From contig NZ_JACXZT010000003.1 of assembly GCF_014779595.1 (NCBI RefSeq), positions 186,001 to 250,000 on the forward strand: a DNA stretch of 64,000 bases. The letters run 5' to 3'. Of the stretch, positions 1-8,500 are shown piece after piece; within the stretch, counting starts at the first letter, position 1; each line of letters opens with the position of its first letter. Both the position numbers and the translations under genes were made by a program. The notes below the pieces were generated by a model. The model was not told the DNA's origin and searched no databases. It saw only the letters and a program-made list of their open reading frames with translations. The DNA is from Halomonas sp. ML-15 (lineage in GTDB: Bacteria; Pseudomonadota; Gammaproteobacteria; Pseudomonadales; Halomonadaceae).

Positions 1-342
1 CACGAAGTCGCTGGCGCGCAGGCGCGCCTCGAACTGGGGCAGGCGTGTATAGCCTAGGCGGATGTCGAAGGGGCCGTGCTGGGGAAAGATGATGCGCTCG
101 CTGGGGCCTGGCGATAGGGTATAGGAGAGGGTGCTGGCGTAGCGCGACAGCTCCTGAGCCTGAAAGTGAGAGGTGCGTGCTTCTGCGAGCAACAGCGTGG
201 CCAGGCTGATCGAGATCAGCGCCAGCACGATCAGCACGGTGTTGCGCAGCCAGTGGCGGCGCTTCACCGGCACCGTTAATGGCTTCAGCGAGTCCTGGCC
301 GTTGCCAGGGGGTCCTGCGTGAGACGAGACGGTTGCGCCCAT
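1..342 (-). CDS. transglycosylase-domain protein, N-terminal part only (runs off window)
   Basis: The visible 114 codons begin with a proline/glycine-rich cytoplasmic tail, followed by one membrane anchor at about residues 34-53 and then a periplasmic stretch containing FPQHGPFDIRLGY. I recall that stretch from the GT51 transglycosylase-domain proteins of Pseudomonas and Halomonas, which polymerise lipid II glycan strands in the periplasm. The catalytic domain itself lies outside the window, so the family call rests on this N-terminal signature. The ATG chosen is the first in frame after the gap to the divergently transcribed acyltransferase. Confidence 0.55.
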   Translation of the reverse strand, partial: MGATVSSHAGPPGNGQDSLKPLTVPVKRRHWLRNTVLIVLALISISLATLLLAEARTSHFQAQELSRYASTLSYTLSPGPSERIIFPQHGPFDIRLGYTRLPQFEARLRASDFV

Positions 343-479
343 GTGCCACCCCCAGCGCATACGTAGCCCGACAATATGATTTCGGCATAAGCTGCGCCTT
401 ACTCTGTAGCGTAGTCTGCGCGGGCGAAAGTGGATGCCTTTATTTACTCTTTCTCATGGTCGACACAGGGACGAGCTCC

Positions 480-1634
480 ATGAACCACACCACCGCAGAG
501 TCGCCGCGCACCGACGCCGGAGGTTATTGGCACCGCCTGCGTGAAGCAGCGTATCTACCCCGCGCCGAGGGCCGCATCGCAGCCATCGACCTGGCGCGGG
601 GGGTGGCGATCTCGCTGATGATTGTCAGCCATGCGGTGAGCGGGCTGCTTGGCCTGCGGCTGGTGCCCGAGTGGGGCATGGTCCCCGTGCACCTGATGAC
701 CAAGTTCTCTTCGTCGCTGTTCATCCTGGTATTCGGCATTGCGCTGGCGGTGGCCTTCCTGCCCCATGCGCGCAGCGAGCACTGGCCCCGGCGGCGCCTC
801 AAGCTGTGGCTGAGGGCGCTGGAGGTGCTGTTCTGGTACAAGGCGTTGACCATCGTCGAGATGCTGCCGCTATATGCGCCAGAGGATATTCTCGCCACCC
901 TGCTGTGGCATAACTTCGCGATCTGGGTCGAGATACTCGGTTTCTATGCGATCGCGCTGCTGTGGGTGCCGCTGGTGCTGCCGCTGTGGGCGCGAGCGCC
1001 GCTATGGGGCCGACTGGCGGCGATGGCCCTGGTCACCGCGCTGGCCGCCTGGCTGCAGCGCGTTGACTTTGGAGAGCTCGAGATTCTGCAGGCGCTACTG
1101 GTCGACCATGAGGATCACTACGCCTGGGGGCAGCTGTCGCGGGCACCGCTGGTCATGGCCGGACTGCTGATCGGCGAGGCAGTGCTACGCTGCTATTTCA
1201 CGCCAGCCTGGCGGCGTCGCCTGGTGATGACCTTGCTAGGGCTGGGAAGCGCCATGCTGGTGGCGTTCTTCATGCTCGCTCTACTCGGTGGCGAGGTTCA
1301 CGCTGCCTTGATGTCGGTGGCACGTAACGTCGGCAAGCATCCGCCGGGCCTGGCCTTCATGCTGTTCAGTGTCGGTGGTGCCTTTATTATCCTGGCGGCG
1401 GCGCTGGCCGGCGGCGAACGACTGCCGCGACTGCTGCTGCCGATCACGCTGGTAGGCTCCGATGCGCTCAAGGCGTTCATCTTTCATATTGTGGTGATCT
1501 TTCTGGTACTGCGCTTCCTGCTCGATAGTTGGCAGGTCTACAGCTACCCCCAGGTGCTGGGTATTGGCGTCGCCCTGGTACTGGGGGCAGCAGGCTGGAT
1601 CGCTCTGACCCGCTGGATAGGAGCCAACAAATGA
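480..1634 (+). CDS. multi-pass membrane acyltransferase (DUF1624/HGSNAT-like)
   Basis: A 384-residue integral membrane protein with roughly ten hydrophobic segments. The opening motif RIAAIDLARGVAISLMIVSH resembles the first helix of DUF1624 (heparan-alpha-glucosaminide N-acetyltransferase-like) and OpgC-type acyltransferases, which move acyl groups across the inner membrane onto sugars. The open frame extends about 200 bases upstream, but this ATG has an AGGGA ribosome site about seven bases ahead and the N-terminal sequence fits the family. Its stop overlaps the next gene's start (ATGA), so the two are probably translationally coupled. The substrate is unknown. Confidence 0.7.
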   Translation: MNHTTAESPRTDAGGYWHRLREAAYLPRAEGRIAAIDLARGVAISLMIVSHAVSGLLGLRLVPEWGMVPVHLMTKFSSSLFILVFGIALAVAFLPHARSEHWPRRRLKLWLRALEVLFWYKALTIVEMLPLYAPEDILATLLWHNFAIWVEILGFYAIALLWVPLVLPLWARAPLWGRLAAMALVTALAAWLQRVDFGELEILQALLVDHEDHYAWGQLSRAPLVMAGLLIGEAVLRCYFTPAWRRRLVMTLLGLGSAMLVAFFMLALLGGEVHAALMSVARNVGKHPPGLAFMLFSVGGAFIILAAALAGGERLPRLLLPITLVGSDALKAFIFHIVVIFLVLRFLLDSWQVYSYPQVLGIGVALVLGAAGWIALTRWIGANK

Positions 1635-2749
1635 GCTATCGCGGTTTGTGCTGCCTGGCGCTGCTGCTGGTCAGCCTCAGTGCCCACGCCGGCAGCATGC
1701 ACGCTGACTGGTACTATCACGTCGACAAGCGCAGCGAGTGGCAATCGCCGTTGGAGACGCGCCTGGCGGGACTGGAGCGCGACTTTCCCGGCGAGTTCGG
1801 GGTCTATGTGCAGGATCTGCACAGCGGCGAAGCGCTGTCGTGGCGGGGTGACCGTCACTGGTACCTGGCCTCGCTGATCAAGGTGCCGGTGGCAGTGGAG
1901 CTGTTCGCCCGCCTCGACGAAGGAGAGCTGAGTCTCGATGAGCGCATGACTCTTACGCGCAGCGACTATATCGATGGCGCGGGTCAGACCAACTGGCATG
2001 ACCCCGGCAGCCGGCTGACGCTAAGGTTTCTGCTCGAGGAGATGCTCACGGTCAGCGACAATACCGCCAGCGACATGCTGATCCGTCGGGTAGGGCTTGC
2101 CGCCAGCAACCGTCGTGCCCGTGACATGGTGGCCGCGGCAGGTGGGGATACCGCTCGACTGGGCGAGATCACCAGCCTGCTGGAGGTGCGCCATGCGCTA
2201 TTCAGTGAGCTGCATCCTGATGCCCGCGAGCTGGCGGGCATGGACTATATCGCCCTGCGTCACAACGACAATCTCGAGACCCGAGTGGCCGCCTTCGCCG
2301 AGCGTCTGGGCGTGCCGCATGGTGAGCTTGCACTGGACAGTTACGATGCCGCCTTCGACGTTTACGAGGCCAGTGCACTCAACGGCGGCACGCTGGTGGC
2401 ATTTGGCGATCTGTTGTCGACCCTGGTGCGTGGCGGTCCGTCCCGGTCGGGGTTGAGTGACGCCAGCCGTGAAACCCTGCTGGCCATCATGCAGCGCACC
2501 CGGTCAGGTGAGAAGAGACTCAAGGCGGGGTTTGGCGATGACGTTCGCTTCGCCCACAAGACCGGCACTCAGCATCGCCGTACCTGCGACGCCGGCATCG
2601 CCCGGCGCGGCAGCGACCGACCGGTGGCAGTGGTCGCCTGCACCCGCGGCCCGCTGGATGTGGCGCCCCATGAGCGGCTACTGGCCGAGGTGGGGGCGGC
2701 CATCGAGGCCAGCGGCGTGCTAAGCTTGCCAGTTCAATCCGCAGACTGA
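1631..2749 (+). CDS. exported class A beta-lactamase-related serine hydrolase
   Basis: A 372-residue protein with an N-terminal signal peptide ending near SAHAG. It carries the penicillin-recognising triad: SLIK (Ser81, Lys84), SDN (142-144) and KTG (310-312). That is the class A beta-lactamase order, but the protein is longer than the usual 290 residues, and I cannot place the Glu166 omega-loop residue with certainty. It could be a periplasmic D,D-peptidase or esterase rather than a resistance enzyme. It starts inside the stop codon of the acyltransferase gene, suggesting joint expression and perhaps a shared cell-wall or glycan substrate. Confidence 0.75.
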   Translation: MSYRGLCCLALLLVSLSAHAGSMHADWYYHVDKRSEWQSPLETRLAGLERDFPGEFGVYVQDLHSGEALSWRGDRHWYLASLIKVPVAVELFARLDEGELSLDERMTLTRSDYIDGAGQTNWHDPGSRLTLRFLLEEMLTVSDNTASDMLIRRVGLAASNRRARDMVAAAGGDTARLGEITSLLEVRHALFSELHPDARELAGMDYIALRHNDNLETRVAAFAERLGVPHGELALDSYDAAFDVYEASALNGGTLVAFGDLLSTLVRGGPSRSGLSDASRETLLAIMQRTRSGEKRLKAGFGDDVRFAHKTGTQHRRTCDAGIARRGSDRPVAVVACTRGPLDVAPHERLLAEVGAAIEASGVLSLPVQSAD

Positions 2750-2767
2750 TGTTCAGGAGTACTTACC

Positions 2768-3046
2768 ATGGCACGCGCCAGCGCACGTCACATTCTGGTC
2801 GACAGCGAAGAGAAGTGTCTGTCCCTCAAGCAGGAAATTGAGGATGGGAAAGACTTTGCCGAGGTCGCCAAGGCCCACTCGTCCTGCCCCTCGGGCCGCC
2901 AGGGCGGCGATCTGGGTAGCTTTGGTCCGGGGCAGATGGTGCCCGAGTTCGACAAGGTGGTGTTCAGCGCCGAGCTGAATGAGGTCCAGGGCCCGGTCAA
3001 GACCCAGTTTGGCTACCATCTGCTGGAAGTCACCGAGCGCACTTGA
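2768..3046 (+). CDS. ppiC: parvulin-type peptidyl-prolyl cis-trans isomerase
   Basis: A 92-residue single-domain parvulin, the same size as E. coli PpiC. It has no signal peptide, so it is cytoplasmic, and it accelerates isomerisation of Xaa-Pro bonds. Visible signatures are ARHILV at the N-terminus, the CPSGRQGGDLG loop, the GPGQMVPEFD segment and the C-terminal FGYHLLEV strand. The start has an AGGAG site. It is flanked by short gaps on both sides and may be transcribed alone. Confidence 0.93.
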   Translation: MARASARHILVDSEEKCLSLKQEIEDGKDFAEVAKAHSSCPSGRQGGDLGSFGPGQMVPEFDKVVFSAELNEVQGPVKTQFGYHLLEVTERT

Positions 3047-3107
3047 AGCACTGACAAGATGCCCGCCGACGGTAGTCGGTGGGTACCGTTTGCACAAGGA
3101 GTCAGTC

Positions 3108-3314
3108 ATGAACGAAGAAGCCTTCAATCTGAGCCTGCGCAAGTTTCTCAAGACCGTGGGCGTGAGTTCGCAGCGTGAAATCGAGCAGGCCGTCGACAAG
3201 GCGCGTGCCGAGGGGCGTCTCAGCGGCAATGAGTCTCTGCCGGCCACCATGACGCTCAACGTCGAGGGCCTCGAGCTTACTGTCACCTTCGATGGAACCA
3301 TCGAGCTTGAATGA
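3108..3314 (+). CDS. small conserved protein, DUF6494 family
   Basis: A 68-residue acidic protein starting [19 protein letters not shown], which I recognise as the DUF6494 type often found beside ABC-2 transporter genes in proteobacteria. It has no signal peptide or membrane segment. An AAGGAG site precedes the start. Its last 23 bases overlap the start assigned to the following ABC ATPase, so the genes are likely coupled. The function is unknown. Confidence 0.75.
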   Translation: MNEEAFNLSLRKFLKTVGVSSQREIEQAVDKARAEGRLSGNESLPATMTLNVEGLELTVTFDGTIELE

Positions 3315-4293
3315 TCTGGCAGCATCGCTCGCCGATCCGGATGCCAGCCGGGCAGCCGCCGAGCCAGTGATTCGTATCACTGGACTCGACAAGACCTATG
3401 CCGGCGGCTTTCGGGCCCTCAAGGCGGTGGATCTGAGCATTCGACGCGGCGAGATCTTCGCTCTGCTGGGTCCCAACGGCGCGGGCAAGACGACGCTGAT
3501 CAGCGTCGTCTGTGGCTTGGTCAATCCCACCGCTGGCGAAGTGCGCGTCGACGGCTTCGACAGCGTGCGTGATTATCGCCAAGCCCGGGCGCTGATTGGC
3601 CTGGTGCCCCAGGAGCTCACCAACGAGGCCTTCGAGACGGTGTGGAATACGGTGAGCTTCAGCCGCGGACTGTTCGGCAAGTCGCCGGACCCGGGCCATA
3701 TCGAACGGGTGCTCAAGTCACTGACGCTGTGGGACAAGCGTGACAATCGCCTGATTACCCTGTCCGGTGGCATGAAGCGCCGGGTGCTGATCGCCAAGGC
3801 GCTCTCTCATGAGCCGCGCATCCTGTTTCTCGATGAGCCCACCGCGGGCGTGGATGTCGAGCTGCGCCGTGAGATGTGGAACGTGGTTCGACAGCTACGC
3901 GACAGTGGCGTGACCATTATTCTCACCACCCACTACATCGAGGAAGCCGAAGAGATGGCCGATCGCATCGGTGTCATCAACGGCGGCCAGATCGTGCTGG
4001 TGGAAGAGAAGGCGGCGCTGATGCGCAAGCTCGGCAGCAAGCAGTTGACCCTGCACCTGCATAGCCCGCTGGCTGCCGTGCCGGCTCGCCTGTCAGGCTA
4101 TGATCTGCAACTGGCCAATGAGGGCAGCGAGCTGATCTATAGCTATGATGGTGCCTCGGACGGCGAAGAGGGCAGTGGCATCACCGCACTGCTCGGCGAC
4201 CTGGATGCGGCCGGCATCGCCTTCAAGGACCTGCACACTCGCCAGAGCTCGCTGGAGGACATCTTCGTCGATCTGGTCAAGGAGCGTTCATGA
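3292..4293 (+). CDS. ABC-2 type exporter, ATP-binding subunit
   Basis: A 333-residue ABC ATPase of the drug/polysaccharide exporter class, similar to YadG. Walker [10 protein letters not shown] lies at about residues 60-68, the signature LSGGMKRR, Walker [13 protein letters not shown] and the TTH switch follow, and a C-terminal regulatory extension of about 90 residues is present. The true start is uncertain: the ATG used here overlaps the preceding gene, and a TTG five codons later is a possible alternative. It overlaps the permease gene by four bases (ATGA), so both are made together and probably form an inner-membrane export complex of unknown substrate. Confidence 0.92.
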   Translation: MEPSSLNDLAASLADPDASRAAAEPVIRITGLDKTYAGGFRALKAVDLSIRRGEIFALLGPNGAGKTTLISVVCGLVNPTAGEVRVDGFDSVRDYRQARALIGLVPQELTNEAFETVWNTVSFSRGLFGKSPDPGHIERVLKSLTLWDKRDNRLITLSGGMKRRVLIAKALSHEPRILFLDEPTAGVDVELRREMWNVVRQLRDSGVTIILTTHYIEEAEEMADRIGVINGGQIVLVEEKAALMRKLGSKQLTLHLHSPLAAVPARLSGYDLQLANEGSELIYSYDGASDGEEGSGITALLGDLDAAGIAFKDLHTRQSSLEDIFVDLVKERS

Positions 4294-5051
4294 ACCTCTA
4301 TCCGGTGCGCGCCATCTACGCCGCCGAGATGGCGCGCACGCGCCGCACGCTGTTGCAGAGCATCGTCTCGCCAGTCATCTCCACGTCGCTCTACTTCGTG
4401 GTATTCGGTGCCGCCATCGGCTCGCGGATCAGCGAGATCGATGGGGTCAGCTACGGCGCCTTTATCGTGCCTGGCCTGATCATGCTGATGCTGCTGACAC
4501 AGAGCGTCTCGAACGCCTCGTTCGGCATCTTCTTCCCCAAGTTCTCGGGGAGCATCTATGAGCTGCTTTCGGCGCCGATCTCGCATGTCGAGATCGTTAT
4601 CGGCTATGTGGGCGCCGCGGCGACCAAGTCGATCGTGCTGGGGTTGATCATACTGGCCACGGCTGGACTGTTCGTACCGCTGGAGATCGCTCATCCGCTG
4701 TGGATGTTGACCTTTCTGTTGCTGACCGCGGTGACCTTCAGCCTGCTCGGCTTCATTATCGGCATCTGGGCCGACGGCTTCGACAAGCTGCAACTGGTGC
4801 CGCTGCTGGTGATTACCCCGCTGACCTTTCTCGGTGGCAGCTTCTACTCCATCGACATGCTGCCACCGGTATGGCAGACGCTGACGCTGTTCAATCCGGT
4901 GCTCTATCTGGTCAGCGGGTTCCGCTGGAGCTTCTATGGCATCAGCGATGTCAGCCTGCTGGCCAGCGTGACGATGATCCTGGTCTTTCTTGCCCTGTGT
5001 CTGGCGGTCATTGCCTGGATGTTCCGCACCGGCTACCGCCTCAAGCCGTGA
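4290..5051 (+). CDS. ABC-2 type exporter, permease subunit
   Basis: A 253-residue membrane protein with six hydrophobic helices, matching the size of YadH-type ABC-2 permeases. The segment [14 protein letters not shown] before the last helices is typical of the ABC-2 signature region. It partners the ATPase encoded directly upstream with a four-base overlap. Family members export lipids, glycans or toxic compounds; nothing here identifies the cargo. Confidence 0.92.
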   Translation: MNLYPVRAIYAAEMARTRRTLLQSIVSPVISTSLYFVVFGAAIGSRISEIDGVSYGAFIVPGLIMLMLLTQSVSNASFGIFFPKFSGSIYELLSAPISHVEIVIGYVGAAATKSIVLGLIILATAGLFVPLEIAHPLWMLTFLLLTAVTFSLLGFIIGIWADGFDKLQLVPLLVITPLTFLGGSFYSIDMLPPVWQTLTLFNPVLYLVSGFRWSFYGISDVSLLASVTMILVFLALCLAVIAWMFRTGYRLKP

Positions 5052-5067
5052 GCGCTGGCGCTCACGG
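5046..5067 (+). terminator. hairpin after ABC-2 permease gene
   Basis: CCGTGAGCG pairs with CGCTCACGG across a four-base loop immediately after the permease stop codon. A pyrimidine-rich but not T-only tail follows, so this is a weak or Rho-assisted terminator candidate that would separate the exporter genes from yejK. Confidence 0.45.
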
Positions 5068-5098
5068 CCGCCTCTTACCTCCTGCTCAAACGTGATCT

Positions 5099-6106
5099 AT
5101 GCCCGTACTGCAAAGCATTGTCCATCGCCTCGAACCCCATAGTGACAACGACCGCCTGGTGGTCAAGCCGGCCGCCACTGCTCATCCTGAGAGCACGGTC
5201 ATGAGTGAACTGGTGGCCGCCGTCAGCGATGCCTATAACCCCAAGCCCAAGGGCTGGGGAGCCTTCGCCGAGGGTGAGTCTGCCAGCCCGCTGGCCGGCT
5301 GGTTGAGTGCCTATCTCGACGGCCAGCGCGACTTCGCCGATATCACCCGTACCATCGCCGAACGGCTGGCGGGACTGCTCGAGGATCGCCTTTCGGTGGG
5401 CGGCTATCTGGTGTTTGATCACAGTCGTCGCGGTGAGGCGGAGAGCCTTAGCCTGGCACTGGTACAGCAGCGACAGGGCATTGGTATCGACGATGCACAC
5501 CAGGCGGTACCGGCCGCCCAGCTCAATCTCGGCCAACTGACACTGGCTGCGCGAATCAATCTCAGCCAGTGGCGCAGCGACTCACCGGGCGCTCAGTACG
5601 TCTCCTTCCTCAAGGATCGCGGTGGCAAGAAACTCGCCGAGAGTCTGGTCGAATTGCTCGGCGTCGAAGAGAGCATCGATGCGCCCAGCGAGACGCGCAC
5701 GCTGCTCAAGGCCTTCAGCGACTATGTCGAGCAGGGCGATTTCGACGAGGACGCCAGCCGCGAGAAGACCGATGCCCTGGTCGACTATGCCAGCGAGCAG
5801 CTCAGCCGCGGTGAGCCAATCACCCTTGATGAGCTCTCGACGCTGGTCGACGAGCAGCAGCCCAAGGCTTTCTACGAGCATATCCGCCATGCCGACTACG
5901 GTCTGTCTGAAGAGATTCCACCGGACAAGCGCACCCTTAGCCAATTTCGCCGCTTCACCGGGCGTGCGGCGGGGGTCTCGATCAGCTTCGACTCTCATTT
6001 GCTGGGCTCGAGCGTTGAATACGACGAGTCTCGCGAGCGTCTGATCATCAAGACTCTGCCCAGCCAACTGCGCGAGCAGCTCAAACAGCGTCAGAAGGGA
6101 ACGTAA
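5099..6106 (+). CDS. yejK: nucleoid-associated protein YejK (NdpA family)
   Basis: A 335-residue cytoplasmic protein, exactly the size of E. coli YejK/NdpA. The segments LEPHSDNDRLVVKP at the N-terminus and the GVSISFDSHLLGSSVEYD block near the C-terminus resemble the family. Members bind DNA and associate with the nucleoid; a precise role is not settled. It stands alone between a hairpin and a short gap with its own promoter region. Confidence 0.88.
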   Translation: MPVLQSIVHRLEPHSDNDRLVVKPAATAHPESTVMSELVAAVSDAYNPKPKGWGAFAEGESASPLAGWLSAYLDGQRDFADITRTIAERLAGLLEDRLSVGGYLVFDHSRRGEAESLSLALVQQRQGIGIDDAHQAVPAAQLNLGQLTLAARINLSQWRSDSPGAQYVSFLKDRGGKKLAESLVELLGVEESIDAPSETRTLLKAFSDYVEQGDFDEDASREKTDALVDYASEQLSRGEPITLDELSTLVDEQQPKAFYEHIRHADYGLSEEIPPDKRTLSQFRRFTGRAAGVSISFDSHLLGSSVEYDESRERLIIKTLPSQLREQLKQRQKGT

Positions 6107-6202
6107 TCTCGACGATAGTTGTCGCTAGTAAGAGACAGAAAATGCTGGATGCCGAGGTGTGGATCGCCTCGGATATCGTTCACAAGGAAGGGGAGCATCA
6201 TC

Positions 6203-6724
6203 ATGCAACGCCTGTATTTCCTGACACCCAATGCCGACATCACCTCGGATATCGCCGACGAGCTGAGCCAGATGGGCCTGACCAAGGACGACCTTCACGT
6301 CGTCGGTCGCAACTGGAAGCCACTCGAGCGTGAGGGGGTGCCGGTGGCCACCGTGCGTGAGACCACCGACGTGATGAACGCCCCCAAGCGCGGGGTGCCT
6401 GTCGGCGCCGGCTTGGGCGCGGTACTTGGTATTATCATTCACTTTGTACTGGGGCCGAGTCTGATTGTGATCGTCCCCGCCATGGCGGTCTTTGGCGGCT
6501 TGTTCGGGCTCTGGACCAGCACCTTGGTAGGCGTGTCGGTCAAGGACGTGAAGGTCAGCAAGTACAAGCAGGCGCTCAATCGCGGCGCGCTGATGGTGAT
6601 CGCCGATGTGCCCAATGAGAAGGAAGAGACCGTCAAGGAGATGGTGCGTCGCCATCACCCCGAGGTGGTGATCGACAAGATTACCGCTCGCGATGAAGCC
6701 CGGCCGGTGGGGCAAGGCCAGTAA
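6203..6724 (+). CDS. DUF1269-like small membrane protein
   Basis: A 173-residue protein with a ferredoxin-like N-terminal part (MQRLYFLTP) and a central glycine-rich hydrophobic hairpin of two helices, GVPVGAGLGAVLGIIIHFVL then IVPAMAVFGGLFG. A soluble C-terminal part follows. This is the layout of DUF1269/general stress 17M-like proteins. The open frame extends 28 codons further up, but this ATG has an AAGGAAGGGGAG site. It is followed by a TerB-like gene only 15 bases on, suggesting a small envelope-stress operon with the TerB-like and LapA-like genes. Confidence 0.7.
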   Translation: MQRLYFLTPNADITSDIADELSQMGLTKDDLHVVGRNWKPLEREGVPVATVRETTDVMNAPKRGVPVGAGLGAVLGIIIHFVLGPSLIVIVPAMAVFGGLFGLWTSTLVGVSVKDVKVSKYKQALNRGALMVIADVPNEKEETVKEMVRRHHPEVVIDKITARDEARPVGQGQ

Positions 6725-6739
6725 CGGAGTCGTCTGGAC

Positions 6740-7216
6740 ATGCTCGATGCGATACAGCAATTCTTTCAGCGTACCCTGGCCGAGCCCGAGGCCAGGGAAG
6801 ATCGCACGCTGACGCTGGAACTGGCCACCGCGGCCCTGCTATGTGAAGTGATGCGCGCCGACTATGCCACCGGTGAGGCGGAGCTCGAGACCCTGCGTCG
6901 CATGCTGGTCGAGCGCTATCACCTTAGCGACACCGCGGTGGATGAACTGATGGCGCTTGCCCAGCAAGAGGTCGAGGAAGCCGTCGATCACTATCAATTC
7001 GTCAGCCTGATCAAGGACCATTACGGTTATGCTCAGCGCTGCGAGCTGGTTCAGTTGATGTGGCAGCTGGCTTGGGTGGATGGTGCCATCGACCCGCTCG
7101 AGGAGCACCGCATCCGGCGCCTGGCCGATCTGTTGCACGTCGGACACAATGATTTCATTCTCGCCAAGCTAGCGGTTCAGAAGGCGCGGGGGGACAAGGA
7201 AGACCGCCATGGATAA
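6740..7216 (+). CDS. TerB-family protein
   Basis: A 158-residue all-helical cytoplasmic protein with the TerB (tellurite-resistance B, DUF533-like) pattern: acidic LCEVMRADYATGEAE and WQLAWVDGAIDPLEEHRIRRLADLLHV blocks form the two halves of the fold. Family members are usually stress-related or of unknown role and bind divalent metal through the acidic loops. No other tellurite (ter) genes are nearby, so tellurite resistance itself should not be inferred. It overlaps the next gene by eight bases. Confidence 0.85.
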   Translation: MLDAIQQFFQRTLAEPEAREDRTLTLELATAALLCEVMRADYATGEAELETLRRMLVERYHLSDTAVDELMALAQQEVEEAVDHYQFVSLIKDHYGYAQRCELVQLMWQLAWVDGAIDPLEEHRIRRLADLLHVGHNDFILAKLAVQKARGDKEDRHG

Positions 7217-7433
7217 GGTATACCTGACTCTCAAGATCCTGATCACGCTGATCATCGTGGTGTTGTTCGTGCAGAACATCCGCGTGGTCGAGGTCAATTT
7301 CCTGGCCTGGAGCATGTCGCTGCCATTGGCCCTGCTGCTGGTAGGGGTATACGTGCTGGGGATGGTCAGCGGCAAGAGCCTGATGGCGCTGGTGAGGCGG
7401 CTGCGTCAGCGGTCGCACTCCGACGAGCGCTGA
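7209..7433 (+). CDS. LapA-domain small membrane protein
   Basis: A 74-residue protein with two membrane helices and a basic C-terminus (RRLRQRSHSDER), matching the lipopolysaccharide assembly protein A (DUF1049) fold. In E. coli LapA works with LapB to control LpxC and LPS synthesis, but no lapB is adjacent here, so it may be a paralogue. It overlaps the end of the TerB-like gene, indicating co-translation. Confidence 0.8.
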   Translation: MDKVYLTLKILITLIIVVLFVQNIRVVEVNFLAWSMSLPLALLLVGVYVLGMVSGKSLMALVRRLRQRSHSDER

Positions 7434-7458
7434 CAGACGCTAAGTAGGTACGAAACCT

Positions 7459-8376
7459 CTACTCAACGGTGGTGATGACGGCATGGCGTGGGTCGGTATG
7501 CCAGGCCACGCCAACCCGATCACTGTGCTCGAGTTCGGCGATGACCTGGCCTCCGAGCAGCAGGATAATGGCGCCGATCTCGAGGCTCAGCAGCACCACG
7601 ATCAGCGTGGCAAGAGAGCCATAGACCACATTGACGAAGGATATCTGGGCGAAGTAGACCACCAGCAGCAGCCGTACACCCTCCCATAGCAAGGCGGCGA
7701 CGAACCCGCCTACCAGCGCTCGGCGTAGCGCGATGCGCACGACTGGCAGTACCTTGTAGACGGCGCTGAACAGCGCGAAGACTCCCACGAAGCTGAACAG
7801 GTTGAGCGCTACCCAGGAGAGTCCTGCCAGCGGCAGTTCACGTCCCAGCACCGCCAGCCACAGGTCGTTGATGGCACTCGCCATGGAGACCATCAGCGTC
7901 AATCCCAGGATGCCGCCACCCAGTACCAGCATGAAGGCGTAGGGCAGCAGCGCCGAGACCCAGGCGCTGCGCCGGCTAGGGTTGTCGGGTTGGTGGAAGA
8001 TGATCGCCATGGCATCTTCCAGCATGCGAAAGGCGAAGGAGCTGAACAGCAGTAGCACCAGCAACCCGAGGGTGCCAATGGCATCCCGCGAGTCGACCAG
8101 GGCGCGAACCGCCTCGAGCAGGATATCGGCATGCGCCGGCGCCAGATGCTGGGTCTGCACCGTCATCACGCTGAGCAGGCGCTGCTCATCCACGACGCTG
8201 GCCAGCAGCACGGCGAGCAGCGCCAGCAGCGGCACCACGGAAAGCATGACGTTGTAGCCCACACCACCTGCCAACAGGATTCCGCGGTTGCGCAGAAATG
8301 CCGTTATGACCCGCCAGGCGAAGTGGGCCAGACGGGGCACCAGCGTGGCATAACGTTGGCGCTTAGGTTGCATCAA
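7459..8376 (-). CDS. YihY/BrkB family inner-membrane protein
   Basis: A 305-residue protein with about six membrane helices. The N-terminal GYNVMLSVVPLLALL and the later YKVLPVVRIALRRALVGGFVAALLWE are typical of the YihY/virulence factor BrkB family. It was once annotated as RNase BN, which is now considered incorrect. Its role is unknown, with transport or lipid handling proposed. It is convergent with the LapA-like gene and stands alone on this strand. Confidence 0.92.
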   Translation of the reverse strand: MMQPKRQRYATLVPRLAHFAWRVITAFLRNRGILLAGGVGYNVMLSVVPLLALLAVLLASVVDEQRLLSVMTVQTQHLAPAHADILLEAVRALVDSRDAIGTLGLLVLLLFSSFAFRMLEDAMAIIFHQPDNPSRRSAWVSALLPYAFMLVLGGGILGLTLMVSMASAINDLWLAVLGRELPLAGLSWVALNLFSFVGVFALFSAVYKVLPVVRIALRRALVGGFVAALLWEGVRLLLVVYFAQISFVNVVYGSLATLIVVLLSLEIGAIILLLGGQVIAELEHSDRVGVAWHTDPRHAVITTVE

Positions 8377-8500
8377 TCTCTCCTGATGGATGTCGCGGCT
8401 AGGCTATCCGTAGCCACGCGGTTATCGTAACCTGCTGCCAGACCTGTGATCAGGGTACGCTTCACCGCACCGGCCATCCATTCTGCAGGGAGCATGACGA

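Noticed and set aside
6740-7216. tellurite resistance locus
   Set aside because: A single TerB-like gene without terC, terD or terZ partners does not support it.
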